Shown here: positions 57,386-64,000 of the stretch, piece by piece
Numbering within the stretch: the first letter of the stretch is position 1
How the letters are laid out: every line of letters starts with the position of its first letter
Source: Natronosalvus vescus
GTDB taxonomy: Archaea > Halobacteriota > Halobacteria > Halobacteriales > Natrialbaceae
DNA length: 64,000 nt
Direction of reading: 5' to 3'
NCBI RefSeq assembly: GCF_023973145.1
Contig: NZ_CP099546.1
Location: forward strand, 248,001 to 312,000
Notes under the pieces: model-generated
The model's input: only the letters and a program-made list of their open reading frames with translations
What the model was told of the DNA's origin: nothing
Databases searched by the model: none
Made by a program: the position numbers and the translations under genes

Positions 57386-58837
57386 CTACTCGAGCGTGAC
57401 GTCGAACGGCGGCTCGGCGTCCGCAGGGAGCGGCGTCTCGTAGGAACGGTCGCTCGTTGCCGCCTCGAACTCAGCCTGAGCACGCTCGAGCGTTGCCGGC
57501 TGCTCGAGTAGCCTGGCCGCGCTCCCGGCGAGGACTTTCGCCGCGTAGACGGCCCCGTCGATCCCGAAATCGCCGTTAGCGGCGACGGCCTGCCAGCTGT
57601 GCGCCGGCGTCCCGAGCGCCCAGGTTGCCCCCCTGAACTGTCCCGTCGGGACGAGCCAGCTCACGTCGCCGACGTCGGTCGACCCGCCACCGATCTCGTC
57701 CGCTCCGTGGGGTGGGATGGGATCGTCGTAGAGCGCTACATCGCTCATTTCCGCTGCATGTTCGCGGGGGACGCCCTCGAGCGTCGACTCGAGCTCTTCG
57801 TCAGAGAGCGTCTCCTGTAATTCGCTCGCGAACGCCCGGTCGTCGTCCGTGTAGCCGACGGGGCCGAGTTCGTCCATCGTCTCCCAGATGACGTCGGTCA
57901 CTGCGTCGTTGGGGAGGTAATCCCAGCACCCGGTGACGTACCGCGACGTGAGATCAGTTCGGGTCATGTTCGCGGCGGCCGTGGCGATGTCGCGCACCCA
58001 CTCGGTGGCGAACTCGACGGCATCCCGAGTCGGTGCTCGAACGTAGTACCAGACGGTCGCCGACGGGGGGACGACGTTCGGCGCGTTGCCGCCGTCGGTG
58101 ATCACGTAATGTACGCGTGTCGTATCCGGGAGGTGTTCTCGAGCGTACTCGACGCCGGTGTTGAGGAGGGAGACGGCGTCGAGCGCGCTGCGCCCCGACT
58201 CCGGGGAGACGCCCGCGTGTGCGGCGATCCCATCGTAGGTGAACTGGATCGAGTCGAGCGCCAGCGTCCGACCTACGTATGGTGTACTGACGTCCCACGG
58301 GTGCCACGTGATCGCCGCGTCCAGGTCGTCGAACGCGCCATCGCGGGCCATGAACACCTTTCCGACCAGCGTCTCCTCGGCTGGACAGCCGAAGAAGCTG
58401 ATCGTTCCCTGGAGGTCGCCGCGATCGATCGCGCGCTTGATGGCGACCGCGGCTTCCACCCCGGCGACGCCGAAGAGGTTGTGCCCGCAGCCGTGGCCCG
58501 GTTCGCCGTCGGTAATCGGGTCGCGCTCGGCGCGCACGCGCTGTGAGAGCCCTGGCAGTGCGTCGTACTCGCCGAGAATGCCGATCGTCGGGCCGCCGTC
58601 ACCGTCGCAGTAGGTTGCGACGAACGCCGTGGGCATTCCGCCGATTCCAGTGTCCAGGTCGAAGCCTTCCTCTTCGAGTCGCTCACAAAGGAGTCGCGCG
58701 GACGTTTCCTCGTGAAGGCCGAGTTCCGGCGTCTCCCAGATCGATCGGGCCATTTCCTCGAGTCGATGATGGTCGCCGTCGATGTCGTCGAATAGAGTGG
58801 TCGTCTGCACGGCTGACTCGTGGATAGCTGCCATCAT
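57386..58837 (-). CDS. M20-family amidohydrolase (AbgB-like aminoacyl-amide hydrolase)
   Basis: I start at the ATG at 58837 (MMAAIHESAVQTTTLFDDID), preceded by GGAGG at about 58850; the next ATG is adjacent. Family blocks: TPELGLHEETSARLLCERLE, EPGHGCGHNLFGVAGVEAAV with metal ligands, FFGCPAEETLVGKVFMARDG with the metal-site Glu pair, DGGNAPNVVPPSATVWYYVR, and DVSWLVPTGQFRGATWALGT near the end. AbgB-like enzymes hydrolyse amide bonds such as p-aminobenzoyl-glutamate or indole-acetyl amino acids. A long leader with an operator-like palindrome (58947-58964) precedes it. Confidence 0.9.
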   Translation of the reverse strand: MMAAIHESAVQTTTLFDDIDGDHHRLEEMARSIWETPELGLHEETSARLLCERLEEEGFDLDTGIGGMPTAFVATYCDGDGGPTIGILGEYDALPGLSQRVRAERDPITDGEPGHGCGHNLFGVAGVEAAVAIKRAIDRGDLQGTISFFGCPAEETLVGKVFMARDGAFDDLDAAITWHPWDVSTPYVGRTLALDSIQFTYDGIAAHAGVSPESGRSALDAVSLLNTGVEYAREHLPDTTRVHYVITDGGNAPNVVPPSATVWYYVRAPTRDAVEFATEWVRDIATAAANMTRTDLTSRYVTGCWDYLPNDAVTDVIWETMDELGPVGYTDDDRAFASELQETLSDEELESTLEGVPREHAAEMSDVALYDDPIPPHGADEIGGGSTDVGDVSWLVPTGQFRGATWALGTPAHSWQAVAANGDFGIDGAVYAAKVLAGSAARLLEQPATLERAQAEFEAATSDRSYETPLPADAEPPFDVTLE

Positions 58838-58946
58838 AAGTGTTCGAGTCCTCCTTCGAATTCGATTCAGTATTCGGTGTTCGCGCCGTTGTCCGTTTTG
58901 TCTGAGTGGGAGAATCACGCCATGTGGTGTCTTGTACCATGACCTG

Positions 58947-58964
58947 GTTTACCACGTCTAAACA
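58947..58964. promoter_or_regulatory. Operator candidate before the M20 gene, copy of the IclR site
   Basis: GTTTACCACGTCTAAACA: arms GTTTA and TAAAC are exact reverse complements around seven bases. 16 of 18 bases equal the element at 31356-31373 beside the IclR gene. It lies about 110 nt upstream of the M20 start. Confidence 0.5.
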
Positions 58965-59115
58965 GCACTTGTACCCACAACATTCGGAGTATGGTACGAA
59001 GATTATTACAAACATATGCGTGTAATGGGTGTCTCTATACTCGATACAAACGCGCCCACAATTGACCTGGCTGTGTGAATTACCAATGAACAATACTGTG
59101 AAACTCTCACAAACT

Positions 59116-59132
59116 GTTCACCCATGGTAAAC
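59116..59132. promoter_or_regulatory. Second palindromic element upstream of M20
   Basis: GTTCACCCATGGTAAAC: arms GTTCA and TAAAC around seven bases, one mismatch, and seven-base complementary arms GTTCACC/GGTAAAC. Same spacing as 58947-58963 and 43218-43234. Confidence 0.45.
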
Positions 59133-59419
59133 GGGGTGTTGTGCTGGATGCGGCCTCGGCGGGTCTGGCGCTCGCGGCTCCGCCGTCCGTCGCCGTTGCG
59201 AACCGGGTCACACCCAAGACGGTCGGGCCCGTTGCTCCCTGCGTGGGAGATTAATGGCTTGAGTCGATCAGACGGCTGACGTGACCAGCGCGCTCTGGAC
59301 GGACGTCGGTGGACGCATCCTCGTGTGAGACGGCCGAGTTCCGCGGGTTCGCTGATTAGAATCCGTGTACGGGACACTTTCGCTGTCTCTCACCGAACGG
59401 TCGAAAAAGGAAATGGGTG

Positions 59420-60208
59420 CTAGTCGGTGGAATGAGCCGTTCCGGCAGCCGTCGAGTCGTCCGGCCCGTGGCACAACATCGACAACCTGGACTCAGCGTG
59501 GGCGAGCGAGTCCGTTGGGTCACTCGTTTTACTGTGTTCGTACACCATCCATTCGACGCCGGCCGCCCGGGCGGCCTCGACGCAGGCTTCCACGTCGAGT
59601 TCGCCTGCGCCGAGTTCGACGTTGACGGTCGCACCGGTTCCTGGGACGGAATCGGTGAGGTGGACGAGTTCGACGCGGTCAGTGTAGCGCTCGAGCATCC
59701 CGATCGGATTCACACCGGCGTACTGGGCGAGGCCGGTATCGATTTCGAGGGCAACATCGTCGTCGAGTGCGTCGACGAACACGTCGTACGCGAGTTCGCC
59801 GCCGATCCGTTCGAACTCGATCATATCGTTGTGGTAGACGAGGTCGAATCCATCCGCCGAGAGCCGCCTCGAGACCTGATTCATCCGATCTGCGAGTCGT
59901 TCGACGTCGGCGAACGAGGTGAACGCCTCGACGTTGCGATCCGCGACGATCAGTCGACGACAGCCGATGGTGTCGTAGGTGTCGACGACCGTTTCGTAGT
60001 CGTTTTCGAGGCGAGCGAGGTCGACGTGTGCCCCGATCGGTTCGAGGGACGATTGGACGAGCACATCGACGACGGTTTCAGGGGGCGTTTCGTCCAGACC
60101 GGCGAACTCGACGCCCTCGAGCGTCGTCGCACCGACTCTGGCGATCATTGCTGGAAGATCCTCGGAGAGAGACTCGAGCGTCTGTAGCTGTATCGCAGTA
60201 CCAACCAT
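59420..60208 (-). CDS. Sugar phosphate isomerase/epimerase-like TIM barrel
   Basis: The 262-residue protein starts at the ATG at 60208 (MVGTAIQLQTLESLSEDLPA). Barrel features: VGATTLEGVEFAGLDETPPE, SLEPIGAHVDLARL, CRRLIVADRNVEAFTSFADV, GFDLVYHNDMIEFERI, VALEIDTGLAQYAGVNPIGM with metal Glu/Asp, and RVELVHLTDSVPG with a His. It is a second, divergent paralogue of the 30388 protein. The end is a non-conserved Ser/Thr/Ala-rich tail. Divergent from the small-ORF/MDR operon at 60336. Confidence 0.82.
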   Translation of the reverse strand: MVGTAIQLQTLESLSEDLPAMIARVGATTLEGVEFAGLDETPPETVVDVLVQSSLEPIGAHVDLARLENDYETVVDTYDTIGCRRLIVADRNVEAFTSFADVERLADRMNQVSRRLSADGFDLVYHNDMIEFERIGGELAYDVFVDALDDDVALEIDTGLAQYAGVNPIGMLERYTDRVELVHLTDSVPGTGATVNVELGAGELDVEACVEAARAAGVEWMVYEHSKTSDPTDSLAHAESRLSMLCHGPDDSTAAGTAHSTD

Positions 60209-60308
60209 ACGTTCAGTCTGTAAGAGATAGTCTACCCATGATATAGGTGTTGCGCTCACCGAACGTCTCGAACACGCCTCCGGCGGTGGCGTCACCCAAC
60301 GAAAACAG

Positions 60309-60315
60309 CTATATC
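60309..60315 (+). promoter_or_regulatory. TATA-like box of the 60336 leader ORF
   Basis: CTATATC in ACAGCTATATCGCTG, about 25-27 nt before the ATG at 60336. Confidence 0.45.
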
Positions 60316-60335
60316 GCTGTATTCGAGAGTACGTG

Positions 60336-60392
60336 ATGTGCGTTTCCTCGGTCGTTCATCGAGGTGCGTTCACGCTCGCTGATACGCCATGA
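60336..60392 (+). CDS. Leader ORF, 18 residues, overlapping the 69-residue gene
   Basis: MCVSSVVHRGAFTLADTP then TGA; the TGA overlaps the ATG at 60389 (ATGA). Its own ATG lies at the leaderless distance from CTATATC. Same architecture as at 27297, 31241, 35807 and 40843. Confidence 0.45.
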   Translation: MCVSSVVHRGAFTLADTP

Positions 60393-60598
60393 GTAATCCC
60401 GAATCGTCCGATCCGAAAGCACCAATGGGACCCTCGCCCGATCGCTTGACTGCGACCTCCGCCACTGCAGTGATGAACCGCCTCGACGTTCGCGGGGCCT
60501 TCCTCGAGTTCGTGGCCGAAACGGGTGGGCACGGACACACGACCGACATCCGAGGCGCGATCGCTGCTGCGGACGACGAGGCACAACACATCAACTGA
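60389..60598 (+). CDS. Small hydrophilic protein, 69 residues
   Basis: Starts MSNPESSDPKAPMGPSPDRL, and its second half (MNRLDVRGAFLEFVAETGGH and on) could form a helix. It ends 31 nt before the MDR gene. No domain recognised. The ATGA overlap with the 18-residue leader ORF and the position between promoter and dehydrogenase are the main reasons to call it a gene. Confidence 0.5.
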   Translation: MSNPESSDPKAPMGPSPDRLTATSATAVMNRLDVRGAFLEFVAETGGHGHTTDIRGAIAAADDEAQHIN

Positions 60599-60629
60599 CT
60601 GGCACGCCCGCCAGTACGAACCAACCACT

Positions 60630-61637
60630 ATGAGCACGAACCCAACCATCGTCTTCACCGACGTCGAATCGATAGCGATCGAAGAACGACCGATCCCCGA
60701 ACCGGCAGCCGATCAGGTACTGATCCGGACAGAACGAACCCTCGTGAGTACCGGCACCGAGTTGACGGTGCTCTCCGGGGACGTCCCGCCCGGTTCCGAC
60801 TGGGACGAGCACATCGAGTACCCGTTCACGCCGGGGTACAACAACGTCGGCACGGTCGTCGAAACCGGCGACGCGGTCGACGACGTCTCGGTGGGCGACC
60901 GCGTCGCGACGTACGGCTCACACGCGAAGTACGTCTGCACCGGTGCCGGTGCCTGCCGACCGATCCCCGACGACGTGAGCGACGAGGAGGCCGTCTTCTT
61001 CACCATCGCCGAAATCGTGATGAACGGCGTCCGCCGCAGCGACCTCACCTGGGGCGAATCGAGCGTCGTGTACGGACTCGGCTTGCTGGGTCAACTCGCA
61101 GCCAGGATCAGTCACGCGGCCGGAGCCCGTCCCGTCGTCGGCTTCGACGTCGCGTCCTCGAGGCTCGAACGCCTCCCCGACGAACCCGGAATCGTCGCCG
61201 GGAACCCCCTCGAGGCGGATCCGGAGAGCGTCGTCCGGGAGGCGTCGGGCGGCCAACTCGCCGACGTCGTCTTCGAAGTGACGGGCAACCCCGACGTGAT
61301 CCCGGACGAGTTCGACGTCCTTCGCGACCAGGGCAAACTGGTCGTCCTGAGCAGTCCCCGCGGGGAGACGTCGATGGATTTTCACGATTACTGCAACCTT
61401 CCGAGTTACACGATCATCGGGGCACACAACTCGTCCCATCCGTCCGTCGCGACGCCGGAGAACCCGTGGACGCAGAAACGTCACGCCGACCTCTTCTTCG
61501 AGTACGTCGCCGACGGCTCCATCGACGTCGCTCACCTCGTCAGCCACGCCGAATCGTACGAACAGGCGCCGCGACTGTACGAGCAACTGCTCGAGGATCG
61601 CTCAGACGCGATGGGTGTCGTGCTCGAGTGGGAGTGA
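60630..61637 (+). CDS. MDR-superfamily dehydrogenase without catalytic zinc ligands
   Basis: The 335-residue protein starts MSTNPTIVFTDVESIAIEER at 60630. The GroES-like domain has VLIRTERTLVSTGTELTVLS where zinc enzymes have the catalytic Cys, and PFTPGYNNVGTVVETGDAV where they have GHE. The four structural Cys are also absent. The Rossmann part has VVYGLGLLGQLAARISHAAG and VVFEVTGNPDVIPD. It is like the zinc-free MDR proteins (BchC-like or threonine-dehydrogenase-like) found beside Gfo/Idh genes. It probably oxidises a sugar or polyol intermediate. Convergent with the Gfo/Idh pair. Confidence 0.85.
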   Translation: MSTNPTIVFTDVESIAIEERPIPEPAADQVLIRTERTLVSTGTELTVLSGDVPPGSDWDEHIEYPFTPGYNNVGTVVETGDAVDDVSVGDRVATYGSHAKYVCTGAGACRPIPDDVSDEEAVFFTIAEIVMNGVRRSDLTWGESSVVYGLGLLGQLAARISHAAGARPVVGFDVASSRLERLPDEPGIVAGNPLEADPESVVREASGGQLADVVFEVTGNPDVIPDEFDVLRDQGKLVVLSSPRGETSMDFHDYCNLPSYTIIGAHNSSHPSVATPENPWTQKRHADLFFEYVADGSIDVAHLVSHAESYEQAPRLYEQLLEDRSDAMGVVLEWE

Positions 61638-61821
61638 GAGGGGCTGTTGTGACGAGGGTTCGTCGGGTGCCCGCCACGGGGTCGGAGACCGACGATTTGC
61701 GACCGGCGATCGGCGGTAACTGACGACAACGACAGCACCGAGACGCCTCGAGCGACGGATTGCAGGGGATCGATTTACCGACCGAAACGAGACAGGTACA
61801 GAAAAGAGCCGGGCGTCCACC

Positions 61822-62847
61822 CTACCGGTAGTCCACGTCGACGGGTTCACTCCGCTCGGCCGACTCGTAGGCCGCCTCGACGACGGCGACGGCTTCGACG
61901 CCCGCTTCGCCCCGCGTTTCCGGCGCACGCCCGTCGCGCACGGCGTCCACGAAGTCCGAGACGAGGCCGCCGTTGGGGTCGCTTCCCCAGTAGACCGAAG
62001 CGATTCCGTCGCCGTCCGCGCGGCCGTCCGTATGTGTGAGTTTCTGGGCGAAGCAGTCCACGTCGATGGCCGCGTCGGTGCCGAGGAGACTGACGGTCGC
62101 GTCGCCCCAGAAGTCCCACGTCTCCGGCTTGCTCCAGGACCCGTCGAGAGAGAACTGCGTCCCGTCGGTGAGTGTCATCGAGAGGAGGTTCACGTCCTCG
62201 ACCGGGATGTCGTGGAACCGCGACCCCGTCTCTGCGTAGACGGTCTCGACGCGTTCGCCGGTCAGCCAGTGTACCAGATCCACGATGTGCACCGTGTGAT
62301 CCATCACGGCACCGCCGCCGGAGGCGTCCGGATCGACGAACCAATCGCCCGGCATTTTCCCCCGGTTCGTCCCGGTGATGCTCATGAGCGTGCCGATCTC
62401 ACCCGCCTCGAGGGACGTTTTCGCCTCCCGGGCCGGCAGGCTGAACCGCAGCGGCATGGCGACCCCGAGGTGGACGTCTGCGTCGGCACACGCATCGACG
62501 ATCGCTCGTGCGTCGTCGACTTCCGGGGCGAGCGGTTTCTCCGAGAGGACGTCGACGCCAGCCGCCGCGGCTCGTTCGATCCAGGATCGGTGCTCGACGT
62601 TCGTCGAACAGACGATGACGCCATCGACGCGGTCGAACAGCGCGTCGGACTCGAGGTACTCGACACCGTGTTCGTCGGTGAACGCGCGCCCCCGCGACTC
62701 GTCTCGGTCGGCGACGCCGACGAGGGTCGCTCCCTCGAGCGCCTCGAGCTGGGCGGCGTAGGCACCGGCGTGGAGATGGGCGGCCGAACAGATGCCGATG
62801 CGGACGTCCTCACCGTTTCGGTCGCCTCCACGAGCGGGGGCAGTCAT
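61822..62847 (-). CDS. Gfo/Idh/MocA-type oxidoreductase
   Basis: The 341-residue protein starts at the ATG at 62847 (MTAPARGGDRNGEDVRIGIC), overlapping the stop of the upstream oxidoreductase (ATGA 62844-62847). The Rossmann region reads VRIGICSAAHLHAGAYAAQL, again with a His in place of the glycine motif. The catalytic block is LSEKPLAPEVDDA and the C-terminal domain has GGGAVMDHTVHIVDLVHWLT. The pair of tandem Gfo/Idh genes suggests successive oxidation/reduction at two positions of one sugar-like ring (as in inositol or levoglucosan-type pathways); this is inference. Confidence 0.9.
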   Translation of the reverse strand: MTAPARGGDRNGEDVRIGICSAAHLHAGAYAAQLEALEGATLVGVADRDESRGRAFTDEHGVEYLESDALFDRVDGVIVCSTNVEHRSWIERAAAAGVDVLSEKPLAPEVDDARAIVDACADADVHLGVAMPLRFSLPAREAKTSLEAGEIGTLMSITGTNRGKMPGDWFVDPDASGGGAVMDHTVHIVDLVHWLTGERVETVYAETGSRFHDIPVEDVNLLSMTLTDGTQFSLDGSWSKPETWDFWGDATVSLLGTDAAIDVDCFAQKLTHTDGRADGDGIASVYWGSDPNGGLVSDFVDAVRDGRAPETRGEAGVEAVAVVEAAYESAERSEPVDVDYR

Positions 62848-63821
62848 GCGACCACCTCCTCGACCGCGACGGGCCGCCCTTCCGTCGCGGAGCGGTTCGC
62901 CGCGATCGACAGGCGGAGCGTCTCGATCGCATCTTGGGCAGTGACGGGAGGTTCGGTTCCCGTGCGAACGCTCTCGACGAACGCCTCGAGTTCGCGCTGG
63001 TAGCCGCCCGCGTCGACCGGGCTGGCGGTTTCGGTTCCGCCCGCGGTCATCGTCGTCACGGCGGCGTCGTTGCCGTCGTACTCGAGAAGTCCGTCGTCGC
63101 CGGCGATCTCGAGGGAGTGGGTGAGTTCCTGGCTCTCGGGCAGGCCCCACGACGCCTCGACGTAGCCGACGGCTCCGTCCTCGAACCGGAGGGTGACGTG
63201 GGCGTGTTCGCCGCCGTCCCAGATCGACCGGCGGGCGAAGACCCGGTCGACGTCGCCGACGACCCACCGGAGGTAATCGAGGTCGTGGATCGCCAGGTCG
63301 ACCAGCACCCCTCCGCTGCGGTCGCGGTCGGCGTACCAGTTATCATGTCCCCACGAGGGGAACGGCGACAGCCGTCGAGCGCGAGCGACGCCCGGGGTGC
63401 CGATCCCGCCGTCGTCGACGACCCCCCGGATCCGCTCGTACTGTGGGAAAAACCGCAGGACGTGGCCGACCATGAGCGAGATCCCGCTTTCCTCGGCTAC
63501 GTCCGCGATCGCGCGGGCGTCCTCGAGGGTGCCAGCGATCGGTTTCTCACAGAATGCGTCGACTCCGTGTTCGGCGGCTTGCTCGACGATCGGGCGGTGC
63601 GTCGGTGTCGGCGAACAGATGTCGATGGCGTCGACCGTCCCGTCCTCGAGCAGTTCATCGGCGGATGAATAGGTTGCCGCCTCGAGTCCTGTGCTGTCGA
63701 CGAACTCGTCGGCCGTGCTCGGCGAGGCGACCGCGACGATGGTCGCGTCGTCGATACCTGCGTAGGCGTCGGCGTGGGTTTCGGCCATGAACCCGCTGCC
63801 AACGATACCAATGCGTACCAT
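62844..63821 (-). CDS. Gfo/Idh/MocA-type oxidoreductase
   Basis: The 325-residue protein starts at the ATG at 63821 (MVRIGIVGSGFMAETHADAY), 27 nt after a TATA-like TTTTTACCCC. It has the canonical GIVGSGFMAETH nucleotide-binding motif, FCEKPIAGTLEDARAI and GGVLVDLAIHDLDYLRWVVG with the catalytic Asp-His. It is a standard member, unlike the three GLD/SAA variants in the window. It heads a two-gene operon with the next oxidoreductase. Confidence 0.92.
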   Translation of the reverse strand: MVRIGIVGSGFMAETHADAYAGIDDATIVAVASPSTADEFVDSTGLEAATYSSADELLEDGTVDAIDICSPTPTHRPIVEQAAEHGVDAFCEKPIAGTLEDARAIADVAEESGISLMVGHVLRFFPQYERIRGVVDDGGIGTPGVARARRLSPFPSWGHDNWYADRDRSGGVLVDLAIHDLDYLRWVVGDVDRVFARRSIWDGGEHAHVTLRFEDGAVGYVEASWGLPESQELTHSLEIAGDDGLLEYDGNDAAVTTMTAGGTETASPVDAGGYQRELEAFVESVRTGTEPPVTAQDAIETLRLSIAANRSATEGRPVAVEEVVA

Positions 63822-63891
63822 ACCACACACATCGGACGAGGGGGTAAAAACTGTGCCGACGGACGACTATCGATCCCGTTTCGGTTCGGGG

Positions 63892-64000
63892 TTACCGCAG
63901 CGCGCGAATGCCGATAGCCGCGCCGAAAAACTCTCGATCGGCTCGTTCGATGCCGAGTAGCCAGATGAGGCCGCCGTAGGTCACCAGGCCGACGACGATA
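63892..64000 (-). CDS. C-terminus of a membrane protein (cut by window end)
   Basis: The minus-strand frame read from the window edge gives IVVGLVTYGGLIWLLGIERA, a further 15 residues ending FGAAIGIRALR, and TAA at 63892-63894. One hydrophobic segment followed by a charged tail is compatible with the end of a polysaccharide flippase-like transporter, but 35 residues are too few to decide. Confidence 0.45.
   Translation of the reverse strand, partial: IVVGLVTYGGLIWLLGIERADREFFGAAIGIRALR

Larger units (their letters stand above)
58838..59419. other. Intergenic region of 580 bp with two palindromes
   Basis: Between the M20 gene start and the TIM-barrel gene stop (both minus strand). Holds the elements at 58947-58964 and 59116-59132, and an AT-rich stretch (about 58985-59035) but no convincing gene. 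Confidence 0.5.

Noticed and set aside
58921-58940. ATG codons just upstream of the M20 gene as a further leader ORF
   Set aside because: One gives only Met-Ala-stop, the other runs far into the M20 gene in another frame without overlapping its start; M20 also has a Shine-Dalgarno-like GGAGG.
1-64000. tRNA, rRNA, CRISPR array or complete insertion sequence
   Set aside because: I looked for T-loop strings, regularly spaced repeats and transposase motifs on both strands and found none I could support.

Overview
The window is chromosomal DNA of a halophilic archaeon (class Halobacteria). The evidence is high GC outside promoters, strongly acidic proteins, Tat (twin-arginine) lipoprotein signals on the solute-binding proteins, a PGF-CTERM-type tail, the archaeal replicative DNA polymerase D large subunit, an archaellum FlaG remnant, and many start codons lying 27-30 nt downstream of an AT-rich TATA-like element (leaderless transcription). 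The genus cannot be fixed from sequence alone; the gene mix would fit the Natrialbales.

Positions 1-24000 are mostly housekeeping. They hold a NOG1-type GTPase (cut by the window edge), a broken flaG, tryptophanase, a small membrane-associated protein, a redoxin/acetyltransferase pair, a secreted HExxH metallopeptidase, DNA polymerase II large subunit (polC) carrying two inteins, a rubredoxin-like protein and an Orc1/Cdc6-like ATPase. Next comes a ugpBAEC-type ABC importer with an HAD phosphatase and a glycerophosphodiester phosphodiesterase, which together look like a glycerophosphodiester / glycerol-3-phosphate scavenging locus. PanE-like reductase, an NFU-domain Fe-S protein and two small haloarchaeal proteins follow.

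Positions about 24030-26300 are a gene-poor, lower-GC stretch with a perfect hairpin. It marks the switch to a long catabolic island.

Positions 26300-63900 are the island: four Gfo/Idh/MocA oxidoreductases, two sugar-phosphate-isomerase-like TIM barrels, two MDR dehydrogenases, a RidA protein, a ceramidase-like hydrolase, an FAH-family enzyme, a dimethylformamidase-beta-like lipoprotein, two amidohydrolases (one a tandem protein with a dead second half), a sulfatase, a luciferase-like monooxygenase, a SelA-like PLP enzyme, a flavin reductase, a complete oligopeptide-type ABC importer (with a fused double ATPase), an M19 dipeptidase homologue, an M20 amidase, an HpcH/HpaI aldolase and one IclR regulator. 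The theme is uptake and stepwise breakdown of amides, peptides or modified sugars. The actual substrate cannot be read from the sequence.

Two patterns are not explained by the gene list. First, several operons of the island begin with a very short ORF whose ATG sits exactly at the leaderless position after a TATA-like box, and whose stop codon overlaps the start of the first recognisable gene (12, 25, 27, 63 and 18 codons at 27297, 31241, 35807, 40843 and 60336). Second, a 17-bp imperfect palindrome of the form GTTYA-N7-TRAAC recurs beside the IclR gene, the M20 gene, the Yip1 gene and possibly the first Gfo/Idh gene, and could be the IclR operator. The window ends in the C-terminus of a membrane protein on the minus strand.
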